Source: Syntrophus buswellii (GTDB lineage: Bacteria > Desulfobacterota > Syntrophia > Syntrophales > Syntrophaceae). From it: 64,000 bases of DNA. Each line of letters opens with the position of its first letter. Positions within the stretch are counted from its first letter, which is position 1. The stretch is from assembly GCF_046097065.1 (NCBI RefSeq), contig NZ_CP175563.1, forward strand, positions 1,302,001-1,366,000. The letters run 5' to 3'. A program made the translations under genes and the position numbers. The notes beneath the pieces are model-generated. The model worked only from the letters and a program-made list of their open reading frames with translations. It did no database searches and was not told where the DNA came from. This document shows positions 53,108-61,776 of the stretch, piece by piece.

Positions 53108-53381
53108 AGTGTAACCTCCTTTCGTTAAACGATATTGAATTTACACAATGTCAAAAAAGAACCCCATTTTCCCTGTACAACGAATCCCCTGCTACAAGAA
53201 AGCCCCATTTCTATTCCCACCAGAAACAGGGCTTTCATAAGCTTTTCAAGGCGTCACCTTTTAACCAGGGTTCAAGCGGGTTGACAAGCCACCGACAACC
53301 TCATGGCTCTTACTTCGGCCCCTCATTCCATGAAAAGTCAAGGATACATCCTTTCAGGAAGATCCTTTCCCGTTTTGATCC
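53108..53381. other. Upstream region of the flavoprotein operon
   Basis: About 270 bases with no gene. It holds a large hairpin at 53198-53236 and two imperfect copies of AAGAA(A)GCCCCATTT-like sequence near 53147-53170 and 53196-53220. The promoter of the flavoprotein operon must lie here on the minus strand; TTGACA at about 53153-53148 is the best -35 candidate but has no convincing -10 at normal spacing. Confidence 0.4.
53198..53236. promoter_or_regulatory. Long interrupted hairpin upstream of the flavoprotein gene
   Basis: GAAAGCCC-ca-TTTCT-9-base loop-AGAAA-ca-GGGCTTTC: two stacked stems of 8 and 5 bp with a symmetric CA/CA internal loop. It is either a structured leader RNA or an operator-like inverted repeat; no T-tract follows. 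Confidence 0.45.
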
Positions 53382-53410
53382 TTGACAACATCAAGAACCT
53401 CATATATACG
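53382..53410 (+). promoter_or_regulatory. Sigma70-type promoter of tRNA-Arg (TCG)
   Basis: TTGACA (53382-53387), 17-base spacer, TATACG (53405-53410), or TATATA two bases earlier. It is 137 bases upstream of the tRNA. Confidence 0.5.
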
Positions 53411-53546
53411 GTTCCCTTGTGTTTCCGGGTGCCCGTTCAAAGCCAGGACCCCCTGACGTTCAACAGGATCTCAAAACATGGGCTCTGAATGGGAGTAGTC
53501 CTGACTCGCCCATCCCGGAACAGAGACATGTGTAACCAACAAGCTT

Positions 53547-53623
53547 GCGCCCGTAGCTCAGCTGGATAGAGTCGCAGACTTCGAATCTGTTGGTCGTAGG
53601 TTCGAATCCTACCGGGCGCGCCA
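53547..53623 (+). tRNA. tRNA-Arg (anticodon TCG)
   Basis: Cloverleaf: acceptor GCGCCCG/CGGGCGC, D-arm GCTC/GAGT, anticodon stem GCAGA/TCTGT with loop CTTCGAA, T-stem GTAGG/CCTAC with loop TTCGAAT, discriminator G, encoded CCA. It reads CGA and, by wobble, other CGN codons. Confidence 0.96.
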
Positions 53624-53654
53624 TAATTCCGCATTGCGGCAAAGCACGTACCCA

Positions 53655-53696
53655 ACAAAAAGTGACCTCTGAAAAATCGATGCTTTTCAGAGGTCA
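53655..53696 (-). terminator. Intrinsic terminator after the octaheme cytochrome gene
   Basis: A perfect 13-bp stem TGACCTCTGAAAA/TTTTCAGAGGTCA (53663-53675 with 53684-53696). On the minus strand it is followed by CTTTTTG, so it ends transcription from the octaheme gene 130 bases upstream; it may also stop the tRNA transcript coming the other way. Confidence 0.7.
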
Positions 53697-53824
53697 TCGT
53701 GTCTTCAGCATCGAAACTTCAGCCCTTTCCCCTCTGCTGAAATCTTCTCCCTAAAAGCTGATTTTTAAAGAGCAAGCGGACTGTTCCGTTCATGGATATG
53801 CGCCATGCCGGCAATTCTTCCTGA

Positions 53825-55258
53825 CTAACGGTTTTTCGCATTCATCGGATCCCCCTTGTAGCCCAGGGCCTTCCAGTCAAGGCGGCCTTTCTCGCTATGG
53901 CAGTCAAGGCACTTGAGTGATTTCGCCTTGGGTACCACCATGTGATGGACCGGCCAGGCCATGTCGGTTTCCACGAAACCGTACTTGCCGCTGTAGGGCA
54001 GGCCGGCTGCCTTCATGCCGGAGGCGATGGCGGCGTTCCAGTCGTACTTCACCCAGTAGGCGTTGCTGTCCGGCGCACCGAAGACCTGTACAAAGGCGAT
54101 CGTGTTGTTCCCGCTGTCGTAGGGCTGCTTTCCTTTCATGATCTTGAAGGGGTATATCCTTGCCTTGGGATCGTTTCGGCTGCCTATCGGGGTGGCGAGC
54201 CGGACCGGTTCGGCCGGGTTGATCTTTTCTCCCGCCAGGTAGCGATCAAAGGTCCCGTTAAACCACATGTAGGTGGGAACGACGTCCTTTTCCCATTTGA
54301 AGTCTCCCTTCATCCGGTCATAGGTCTTCTGGCCGTACTGGTCCTTCGGGGCGTCTTCAGGCTTAACCTCGCGGCCCGCCGTGGACCAGTCCCACCAGAC
54401 CTTGGTGGGCATGGACTTGGCAAACGTCGGAATGTGGCAGCTCTGGCAGGCCACCCTCTCGGTGTGCTTGTTGACCAGGGCGTTTTTATGAACGCTGCCC
54501 GTGTGGCAATCACTGCAGTCGATGTGGGTGGGGGCGGCATGGGAGATGGTAACGGAGGCGGCTTCGCCCTTCAGGAGGTGGTCCTTGGCCTGGTGGCATT
54601 CCTGGCACTCCATTTTCTTCGCACCACCCATGTGGATATCGATCTCCGGGGTCGGATTGATCAGGGATGTGTCCAGATCACCATGCTTTACATGGTCGCC
54701 CCCGCCTCCATAGAAATGGCAGGAGCCGCACGTGGCCCGTGAGGTGGGGCCGACGGAATGGGCCACCTTGACGAGGTCGACGGGCAGCCACAGCTTTCCC
54801 TTGGGAAATTCTTTCTTTTCCCCTTCATAAACAGGATGGCCCGCACTGGTGGGGAATTTCTTGTACGTGCCCGTTGTATCGTGGCAGACCAGGCAATCGA
54901 CATTTTCCGCCTTGGAAAAGTCGAAACCGGCATCCTTGAAGCCGTACCCGGCGTGACAGCTCGTACAGCGGGGCCAGTTTCCGGGAAGTCCCACGCAGAA
55001 GTTATTCAGGGCATTGACCTTGCCGATGTCGACCTTTCTGCCTTTTTTGTCGAACTGAACTTTGGACCATGTCCAATGAACGGTCTTCATAAAGTCCCTG
55101 GTTTCCTTCTCGTGGCATTCTATGCACCGCTTGGTGACCTCAGGGCCGTTCTTGAAAGGCCCTTTACCGACGAGGGCGCTGTGGTCCGCCTCGGCGACCG
55201 GCGACAAGGCAAGCAGCAACGTCACGACGGCCGTGGAAATGATTCCGAAAATCTTCAT
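53825..55258 (-). CDS. Octaheme cytochrome c of the tetrathionate-reductase (Otr) family
   Basis: A 477-residue periplasmic protein with a signal peptide (MKIFGIISTAVVTLLLALSPVAEA) and eight CxxCH motifs (CIECH, CTSCH, CLVCH, CGSCH, CQECH, CSDCH, CQSCH, CLDCH). The segment NNFCVGLPGNWPRCTSCHAGYGFKD and the Trp/Tyr-rich heme-free C-terminal half before the last heme match octaheme Otr proteins, which reduce tetrathionate, nitrite or hydroxylamine in vitro. The physiological substrate of this family is unsettled. It has its own terminator and no flanking subunit genes; electron delivery could come from the cytochrome at 47 kb, which is inference. Confidence 0.87.
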   Translation of the reverse strand: MKIFGIISTAVVTLLLALSPVAEADHSALVGKGPFKNGPEVTKRCIECHEKETRDFMKTVHWTWSKVQFDKKGRKVDIGKVNALNNFCVGLPGNWPRCTSCHAGYGFKDAGFDFSKAENVDCLVCHDTTGTYKKFPTSAGHPVYEGEKKEFPKGKLWLPVDLVKVAHSVGPTSRATCGSCHFYGGGGDHVKHGDLDTSLINPTPEIDIHMGGAKKMECQECHQAKDHLLKGEAASVTISHAAPTHIDCSDCHTGSVHKNALVNKHTERVACQSCHIPTFAKSMPTKVWWDWSTAGREVKPEDAPKDQYGQKTYDRMKGDFKWEKDVVPTYMWFNGTFDRYLAGEKINPAEPVRLATPIGSRNDPKARIYPFKIMKGKQPYDSGNNTIAFVQVFGAPDSNAYWVKYDWNAAIASGMKAAGLPYSGKYGFVETDMAWPVHHMVVPKAKSLKCLDCHSEKGRLDWKALGYKGDPMNAKNR

Positions 55259-55905
55259 GCGAAGCCATCCTCCTTTCCATATATAGTAGTAATAGAAGAG
55301 ATTATAAGGGAAATATCTGTGTATGCAAATGATAAATAACGTCTGCCCGGTGAGCTCTGTAACAATCAGGACCGCCCTTCCAGGATCGCAGAGGGGGGCG
55401 AAGCAGCCTTCATGCTGTTTATGTATTAGAAAATAAAGATGAATTTCGGTTGGAAGATCGGCCGCCGGAACGTATACCCTGGAGACGCGACGGCCGGAAA
55501 TGCGGTGAAAAAATTTCCAATTCTTGTTTTACTCGAGCCGCTTTTCCCTCTTGCTTATTTTACGATGTTCCTATATTTTGCCCCCTCTGTTTTCGGGGGT
55601 CAACACAAAAAGAGTGTTCTGGAGAGCGTTTGGAAAGCCTGATTTTCCTGAGCGTAAAGGCGATGGGGTTATCAGCCGGACATCGTTCATCCTGCAATCG
55701 GGTATAAAAAGAGGCCGTTGTGACGGATCTGAATCCCGTCAATCGAGCCTGAAGTTCCCCAGCGGCGGAATTTCATATCCCCGTCTGTCCGGATTCGAAG
55801 ACGGTCTGAGGCTGAAACACCTTGCAGATAAAAATGTGTTGACTAACCATAAGGTGCATATTAGTAATTAAAAATATTCATAAATATTCGGGATCACAAG
55901 TTCGA
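55259..55905. other. Divergent intergenic region between octaheme cytochrome and miaB
   Basis: About 650 bases without a convincing gene. Small hairpins occur (CCCCC/GGGGG near 55582-55600; TGACGG/CCGTCA near 55720-55740). A possible miaB promoter is TTGACT (55839-55844), 17 bases, TAGTAA (55862-55867), 39 bases before the proposed TTG start. Confidence 0.4.
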
Positions 55906-57225
55906 TTGGATAAGAAGAATCTCTATATTTCCACGATCGGCTGCCAGATGAACGTTCACGACTCTGAGCAGATGGCGGCGCTGATGGAAAAGGAAGGATA
56001 CGTCTGTACGGATGACGTCGGCCAGGCGGATCTGATCCTTCTCAACACCTGCAGCATCCGGGAAAAAGCGGCCCAGAAGGTCATGAGCACACTGGGAAGA
56101 TACCGGAGGCTGAAAACAAAAAAGGCGAGCCTGATCATCGGGGTGGGCGGCTGCGTCGCTCAACAGCTCGGCGAGCGGCTCTTGCTGAAAGTACCGGATC
56201 TCGATCTTGTTTTTGGCACACACAATATTCACAGGCTTCCGGAATTCATCTCCGAAATAGAAAAAACCGGAAAAAAGATCGTGGAAACGTCGCTTTCCGA
56301 AAAAACACCGTCCCTGGGAATCCTGACCCCGCCTCGGAAGAGCAAGGTGACGGCCTTTGTGACGATTATGCAGGGGTGCAACAACTTTTGCGCCTATTGT
56401 GTGGTTCCTTACCTGCGGGGGCGGGAGGAGAGCCGACCCTTGGAAGATATCCTGGAGGAGATTGCCGGTCTTGCCCGGTCCGGCGTGAAAGAAGTCACTC
56501 TCCTGGGGCAGAATGTCAACTCTTACGGCAGGTCGACGAAAGGGGCGACGGGTTTTGTCGAACTGCTCAGCGAAATTGAAAAGATTGAAGGGATAAAACG
56601 GATCCGCTTTACCACCTCACATCCCAAGGATATTTCGGATTCCCTTATTGAAGCCTTTTCTCAATTGGGCAAGCTGTGCAAGCACATTCATCTGCCTGTC
56701 CAGTCGGGCTCGGATCGCATCCTTTCCCTGATGAACAGGCGGTATACGAAAAACGACTATCTCGAAAAAGTGGAAAAGTTGAGAAGATCCTGCCCGGAAA
56801 TCAGCATTTCTTCGGATGTGATCGTAGGATTTCCCGGTGAAACGGACGGGGATTTTCAAGAAACAATTGACATGATGGAAGAAATCAGATTTGATACTCT
56901 TTTTTCGTTCAAATACTCGGAACGGCAGGGAACGGCAGCCTTGAAAATGGAAGGAAAAGTCAGCGAGCCTCTTAAAAAGGAGCGGCTTCGGATCTTGCAG
57001 TCCCTTCAGGAGTTGCATACACTGGAGAAAAACAAGGCGATGGAGGGGCACATAGAACAAGTCCTGGTGGAGGGCTTCAGCAAGAATTGCCGGTCGGATG
57101 TCATGGGACGGACAAGTACGAATAAAATCGTAAATTTCACTGGTCACGGGGATCTGGTTGGAACGATTGTTCCTGTGCGCATCAAAGAAGCTTATCTGCA
57201 TTCCCTCCGGGGAGAAATGCTCTGA
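55906..57225 (+). CDS. miaB: tRNA-2-methylthio-N6-dimethylallyladenosine synthase
   Basis: A 439-residue radical-SAM methylthiotransferase. The UPF0004 domain has three Fe-S cysteines (Cys13, Cys49, Cys83). The radical-SAM cluster motif CNNFCAYC is at 158-165, followed by VPYLRGREESRP. A C-terminal TRAM domain (about 375-437) binds tRNA. It modifies A37 in tRNAs reading UNN codons. The only start giving the whole first domain is TTG at 55906, since the next in-frame ATG is inside the first Cys motif; the ribosome binding site is weak. The next gene begins 14 bases after the stop. Confidence 0.94.
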   Translation: MDKKNLYISTIGCQMNVHDSEQMAALMEKEGYVCTDDVGQADLILLNTCSIREKAAQKVMSTLGRYRRLKTKKASLIIGVGGCVAQQLGERLLLKVPDLDLVFGTHNIHRLPEFISEIEKTGKKIVETSLSEKTPSLGILTPPRKSKVTAFVTIMQGCNNFCAYCVVPYLRGREESRPLEDILEEIAGLARSGVKEVTLLGQNVNSYGRSTKGATGFVELLSEIEKIEGIKRIRFTTSHPKDISDSLIEAFSQLGKLCKHIHLPVQSGSDRILSLMNRRYTKNDYLEKVEKLRRSCPEISISSDVIVGFPGETDGDFQETIDMMEEIRFDTLFSFKYSERQGTAALKMEGKVSEPLKKERLRILQSLQELHTLEKNKAMEGHIEQVLVEGFSKNCRSDVMGRTSTNKIVNFTGHGDLVGTIVPVRIKEAYLHSLRGEML

Positions 57226-57239
57226 AAGGAGATACCTTC

Positions 57240-57740
57240 GTGCAAATTGAAATGAAAGTATCCGGATTAACGATTGATCCGATTACAAACACCCCGATCG
57301 TCATCCTGAAGGATTTTCAGGAAAAAAAGGCCATCCCCATCTGGATCGGTATATTCGAAGCCAGCGCCATTGCGACGGAACTGGAGAAGATCAAATTTTC
57401 CCGCCCCATGACTCACGACCTGCTGCGGGATGTGCTGACGACCCTGGAAGCCGTGGTCACCCGGGTTGAAATACATGATGTCAGAAACAATACCTTTTAC
57501 GCGAGCATTATCCTCACCAGGGACAACCAGGACTATACCGTGGATTCGCGGCCCAGTGACGCCATTGCCCTGGCTCTGCGGGTGAACGCGCCTATTTTTG
57601 TCCATGACAAGGTTATTGAAAAAGCGAGGAGTATCGACTTTGATCCGAACGCCAGTGATGTGGATGAGCTCAAGCAGGAAAAGATGAAGGAGTTTCTTGA
57701 AAATCTGTCCAATGACGATTTCGGCAAATATAAAATGTAA
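57240..57740 (+). CDS. Bifunctional nuclease family (DUF151) protein
   Basis: A 166-residue protein of the DUF151/bifunctional nuclease family: MKVSGLTIDPITNTPIVILKD, IPIWIGIFEASAIATELE, RPMTHDLLRDVL, FYASIILTRD, VDSRPSDAIALALRVNAPIFV. The first characterised members (plants) have DNase/RNase activity; the bacterial role is unknown. It starts with GTG at 57240, with AAAGGAG 8 bases upstream. It sits between miaB and xerC and is probably co-transcribed with both. Confidence 0.85.
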   Translation: MQIEMKVSGLTIDPITNTPIVILKDFQEKKAIPIWIGIFEASAIATELEKIKFSRPMTHDLLRDVLTTLEAVVTRVEIHDVRNNTFYASIILTRDNQDYTVDSRPSDAIALALRVNAPIFVHDKVIEKARSIDFDPNASDVDELKQEKMKEFLENLSNDDFGKYKM

Positions 57741-57791
57741 TGTTTTTCTTTCCAGGGAGAAAATCCGGGAACGCTCCGTGAGGCGCTGAGA

Positions 57792-58721
57792 ATGGATAAG
57801 CGGATCGAGGGGTTTGATCGCTATATGGACCTGGAGAGAAACCTCTCGGCCCACACACGGAGAAATTACCTGGATGATGTGAGGCAATTTAAAAGATATT
57901 TTCAGGAGAATTGCCCTGAGGCGCAGGTCTCATCGGCCGCTTCCTGGGATCAGGTGGATTATTTAACGGTGAGATCCTTTCTGGGGAGTCTCTTCCGGAA
58001 CAAACTCAAAAAGGTGACGATCGCTCGAAAACTGGCGTCCCTGAGGGCATTTTTCAGATTTCTGGTGTCTTGCGGAGAGATCCGTCAAAATCCCTTGGAG
58101 GCCGTTCAATCCCCACGGAGGGAGAAATACATCCCCTCCGTTCTTTCTGTCGATGAAGTCTTTGCCTTGCTGGATCTTCCCTTCAGCAGGGATCTCTTCG
58201 GCTTGCGGGATAAGGCCATCCTGGAGCTCTTCTACTCCAGCGGTATCCGCCTCAGTGAGCTGGCGGGGATCAATGAGGAGGATCTTGATTTGTCCCAAGG
58301 GCTTGTCAAGATCCGCGGGAAGGGGAGGAAGGAGCGGATTGTGCCTGTGGGAGGGACGGCCAAGGCGGCGCTTAAGAGTTACCTCGGGGAAAAGCAGGGG
58401 CAGAGGCCGGCGGAGGACCGGGGGGGGCCATTGCCTGTCCCCGTATTTGTCAACCGCCGGAACGGACGATTGTCGACACGAAGCGTCGCCAGAATTTTGA
58501 GCAAGCATGTCTCCCGGAGCGGCATTCAAAAAAGGGTGAGCCCTCACATGCTCCGTCACAGTTTCGCCACGCACCTCATGGATGCGGGGGCGGATCTGCG
58601 GTCGATCCAGGAGCTCCTGGGCCATGAAAGTCTTTCGACGACGCAGAAATACACGGCGGTCAGTGTAAATCAGCTGATGGCCGTGTATGACAGGGCACAT
58701 CCAAAAGCCCGGGGAGGTTGA
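57792..58721 (+). CDS. xerC: Tyrosine recombinase XerC
   Basis: A 309-residue Xer recombinase resolving chromosome dimers at dif. It has an N-terminal SAM-like core-binding domain (FDRYMDLERNLSAHTRRNYLDDVRQF) and the catalytic residues Arg (SSGIRLSELAGI), Lys (IRGKGRKERIVP), His-x-x-Arg (SPHMLRHSFATHL), His (LGHESL) and Tyr (TTQKYT). The order xerC-hslV-hslU equals the codV-clpQ-clpY order of Bacillus, which argues for housekeeping XerC and against a phage integrase. Confidence 0.9.
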   Translation: MDKRIEGFDRYMDLERNLSAHTRRNYLDDVRQFKRYFQENCPEAQVSSAASWDQVDYLTVRSFLGSLFRNKLKKVTIARKLASLRAFFRFLVSCGEIRQNPLEAVQSPRREKYIPSVLSVDEVFALLDLPFSRDLFGLRDKAILELFYSSGIRLSELAGINEEDLDLSQGLVKIRGKGRKERIVPVGGTAKAALKSYLGEKQGQRPAEDRGGPLPVPVFVNRRNGRLSTRSVARILSKHVSRSGIQKRVSPHMLRHSFATHLMDAGADLRSIQELLGHESLSTTQKYTAVSVNQLMAVYDRAHPKARGG

Positions 58722-58740
58722 TGAAGACAGGATGGGAAAA

Positions 58741-59325
58741 ATGAGAGGAACGACCATACTGGCGGTTCGGCACAAGGGCAAGGTGACTGTGGCCGGTGAC
58801 GGGCAGGTCACTCTGGACATAACGGTCATGAAGCACGGAGCCAGGAAGGTGAGGAGGCTGTATCATGATGAAGTGATCGTCGGATTTGCCGGAACAACGG
58901 CCGACGCCTTCACCCTTTTCGACCGTTTCGATTCCAAGCTGGAGCAGTATAGCGGAAATCTGCTGCGGGCAGCGGTGGAACTCACAAAGGACTGGAGGAC
59001 GGACCGGGTGCTTCGCCATCTTGAAGCCCTGATGATCGCCGTGAGCAAAGAGCATTTTCTCATCATCTCCGGAAATGGAGACGTTATCGAGTCCGACGAT
59101 GACGTCATGGCGATCGGTTCAGGGGGACCCTACGCCCTGGCTGCAGCCCGCGCCATGGTCCGTTATACCGACTTGCCGGCAACGGATATTGCCCGGGAAG
59201 CGGTCAAGATCGCTTCCGAAATCTGCATCTATACAAACGACCGCATCACGGTGGAAGAGCTGGAGATCGAAGAGGATAACGAAGGAGAAGGAAAGAAGGC
59301 TCGCAAGACCAGGGCTCGGAGCTGA
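58741..59325 (+). CDS. hslV: ATP-dependent protease subunit HslV
   Basis: A 194-residue proteasome-like peptidase that partners HslU. The N-terminal MRGTTILAVRHKGKV gives the catalytic Thr after removal of the leading residues, and GDGQVT, MKHGARKVRRLY, GFAGTTADAFTL, GNGDVIES and IGSGGPYALAAARA follow. The start could be 58741 or an ATG 9 bases earlier. The C-terminus has about 20 extra charged residues (EEDNEGEGKKARKTRARS) beyond the usual end. Confidence 0.94.
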   Translation: MRGTTILAVRHKGKVTVAGDGQVTLDITVMKHGARKVRRLYHDEVIVGFAGTTADAFTLFDRFDSKLEQYSGNLLRAAVELTKDWRTDRVLRHLEALMIAVSKEHFLIISGNGDVIESDDDVMAIGSGGPYALAAARAMVRYTDLPATDIAREAVKIASEICIYTNDRITVEELEIEEDNEGEGKKARKTRARS

Positions 59326-59349
59326 GAAGCTGCTGGAAGGAGACGCTGC

Positions 59350-60732
59350 ATGTCATCAAATTCATTAACACCTGCGGAAATCGTTGAAAAGCTGGATCAG
59401 CACATCATTGGTCAGGATGATGCCAAGCGCGCGGTAGCCATTGCCTTGAGAAACCGCTGGCGGCGGCAGAATGTGCCCGACGAGCTCCGTGATGAAATCG
59501 CCCCCAAGAATATCATCATGATCGGACCCACGGGGGTGGGAAAAACGGAGATTGCCCGCAGGCTGGCCAAAATCGATAATTCCCCCTTCCTCAAGGTGGA
59601 GGCATCGAAGTTTACGGAAGTGGGATATGTCGGCCGGGACGTTGAATCCATGATCCGGGATCTCGTGGATCTGGCTGTGAACATGGTCAAGGCGGAAGAG
59701 CAGGAAAAGGTCGGCGCGAGGGCGGCTGAGATTGCCGAGGAACGGCTCCTGGATCTCCTGCTCCCTCCAAAACCGGTCGAGCGGAACGTTGAAGAGATGA
59801 TGGGGAACCACACCCGGTTGACGGAGGAGAACGATAAGCCCCAGACCTATGATTCGACGCGAGAAAAATTGAGGCGTCTTCTCCATGAAGGCAAACTCGA
59901 CAACCGCCACGTGGATCTCGAATTGACCGAATCGCGCAGCGGCCCGATGATTGAGGTCTTCTCCGCGTCGGGCATCGAGGACCTTGGCCTCAACTTGAAG
60001 GAAATGTTTGGGAATTTCCTGCCGCAGAAGAAAAAGATCAGCCGGGTAAACGTCTCCGAGGCCATGGAAATACTGAAGGAGGAAGAGGCGCAGCGCCTGG
60101 TCGACATGGACAAGGTGACCCGCAATGCGATTGAGCGAGTGGAGCAGTCGGGGATTATTTTTCTCGATGAAATCGACAAAGTCGTGGGAAGCGACACGCC
60201 CTCCGGGCCGGATGTTTCCCGGGAAGGGGTGCAGCGCGATCTCCTGCCCATTGTGGAGGGGTCGAATGTGAACAGCCGTTACGGCATGGTCAAAACCGAC
60301 CATATCCTCTTCATTGCCGCGGGGGCCTTCAGCTCGTCAAAGCCCTCGGATCTGATCCCTGAACTTCAGGGGCGCTTCCCCATCCGTGTGGAGCTTGATT
60401 CCCTCGGGAAGGAGGAATTTATCCGCATCCTCCAGGAGCCCAACAACGCGCTTCTCAGGCAGTACACGGAAATGTTGGCCACGGAAGGCGTCCGGCTCGT
60501 TTTCAAGGAGGATTCCATCGCCGAAATCGCCGATGTCGCGGCAGTGGTCAATGAACGAACGGAAAATATCGGCGCACGGAGACTCTATACCATCATGGAA
60601 ATTCTGCTGGAGGACATCTCCTTCGACGCCCCGGAGCTCTCGGGACAGGAAGTGGTCATTGATGCGCAATACGTAGAGGACAAGCTTTGCGACATCATTG
60701 AAGATGAAGATCTCAGCCGTTACATTCTTTAA
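59350..60732 (+). CDS. hslU: ATP-dependent protease ATPase subunit HslU
   Basis: A 460-residue AAA+ unfoldase: N-terminal LTPAEIVEKLDQHIIGQDDAKRAVAIALRNRWRR, Walker A GPTGVGKTE, pore loop VGYVGRDVESM, Walker B GIIFLDEIDK, sensor ERTENIGARRL and the C-terminal SRYIL tail that docks into HslV. It begins 24 bases after hslV. The complex degrades misfolded and regulatory proteins. Confidence 0.97.
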   Translation: MSSNSLTPAEIVEKLDQHIIGQDDAKRAVAIALRNRWRRQNVPDELRDEIAPKNIIMIGPTGVGKTEIARRLAKIDNSPFLKVEASKFTEVGYVGRDVESMIRDLVDLAVNMVKAEEQEKVGARAAEIAEERLLDLLLPPKPVERNVEEMMGNHTRLTEENDKPQTYDSTREKLRRLLHEGKLDNRHVDLELTESRSGPMIEVFSASGIEDLGLNLKEMFGNFLPQKKKISRVNVSEAMEILKEEEAQRLVDMDKVTRNAIERVEQSGIIFLDEIDKVVGSDTPSGPDVSREGVQRDLLPIVEGSNVNSRYGMVKTDHILFIAAGAFSSSKPSDLIPELQGRFPIRVELDSLGKEEFIRILQEPNNALLRQYTEMLATEGVRLVFKEDSIAEIADVAAVVNERTENIGARRLYTIMEILLEDISFDAPELSGQEVVIDAQYVEDKLCDIIEDEDLSRYIL

Positions 60733-60818
60733 CGAACCTTCGGGAGGAACGGGCACCCCTGGTTCCTGCGGCTGAAACAGAAATCGGTTGACGGATTTTA
60801 CGAGGTCATGAGGTTGGT

Positions 60819-61709
60819 ATGAACAGCATTGAAAAGCCCATGGAGAAGGCGGAGATTCTGCTTGAAGCCCTTCCCTACATTCGACGTTTCTATAACCGGA
60901 CCGTCGTGATCAAATACGGCGGCCATGCCATGGTGGATGAAGAGCTGAAGCAATCCTTCGCCAGGGATGTCCTCATGATGAAATATATCGGGATCAACCC
61001 GGTCGTCGTCCATGGAGGCGGTCCGCAGATCGGCGCCTTTCTGAAAAAACTGGGGAAGGACGCCAGGTTCGTTCAGGGGATGCGGGTAACCGACGAGGAA
61101 ACGATGAACATCGTGGAAATGGTTCTGGTGGGCATGGTCAACAAGGAGATTGTTGGCCTCATCAACCGCGAGGGCGGAAAGGCCGTGGGATTGAGCGGCA
61201 AGGACGGCAATCTCATTTCGGCGGTCAAGTATTACCTCAGCGACGAGAAGGCCAAGGACACGCCGCCGGAGATCATCGACATCGGCCTGGTCGGAAAGGT
61301 CAGGGAGATTAATGTCGATTTGATCAACGTACTGGTCCGTGACGGGTTCATCCCCGTGATCGCCCCTACGGGCGCCGGTGACAACGGAGAGACGTTCAAC
61401 ATCAACGCGGACCTCGTGGCGGGCGCCGTCGCTTCCGCCCTGAAGGCGGAAAAACTCATTCTGCTGACCGATGTGCCGGGAGTTCTGAACAGGCAGGGAG
61501 AACTGATCAACACGATGACCAACCAGGAAACCCTTGGAATGATCGAAGACGGCACCATTGACGGGGGGATGTTTCCAAAGGTCAAGTGTTGCCTGAAGGC
61601 CCTCCGGGAGGGCGTACGCAAGGCTCACATCGTTGATGGAAGGCAGAAGCATGCCATTCTCCTGGAAATGTTTACCGATAAGGGAATCGGAACGGAGCTG
61701 GTGGTTTAA
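60819..61709 (+). CDS. argB: N-acetylglutamate kinase
   Basis: A 296-residue amino acid kinase: VVIKYGGHAMV, VVVHGGGPQIGAFLKKLG, NREGGKAVGLSGKDGNLI, GLVGKVREIN, NADLVAGAVASALKAEKLILLTDVPGVL and GGMFPKVKCCLKALREGV. The long form with this C-terminal segment is typical of arginine-inhibited, hexameric NAGK. It begins the argBDFG run, and an 86-base gap separates it from hslU with no clear terminator. Confidence 0.96.
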   Translation: MNSIEKPMEKAEILLEALPYIRRFYNRTVVIKYGGHAMVDEELKQSFARDVLMMKYIGINPVVVHGGGPQIGAFLKKLGKDARFVQGMRVTDEETMNIVEMVLVGMVNKEIVGLINREGGKAVGLSGKDGNLISAVKYYLSDEKAKDTPPEIIDIGLVGKVREINVDLINVLVRDGFIPVIAPTGAGDNGETFNINADLVAGAVASALKAEKLILLTDVPGVLNRQGELINTMTNQETLGMIEDGTIDGGMFPKVKCCLKALREGVRKAHIVDGRQKHAILLEMFTDKGIGTELVV

Positions 61710-61776
61710 TTCGGAAAAAGTCCCGAGAGTGTTTCGCCCGAGGGAAAAAACGGGCGCCGGCAGAAATGGAAAAGAG

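Noticed and set aside
55439..55871. Short plus-strand ORFs upstream of miaB
   Set aside because: Three frames overlap with no ribosome site or recognisable content; read as the miaB promoter region.
57792..58721. Tyrosine recombinase as a mobile-element integrase
   Set aside because: Length, motifs and the xerC-hslV-hslU order point to housekeeping XerC; no attachment repeats or phage genes are near.
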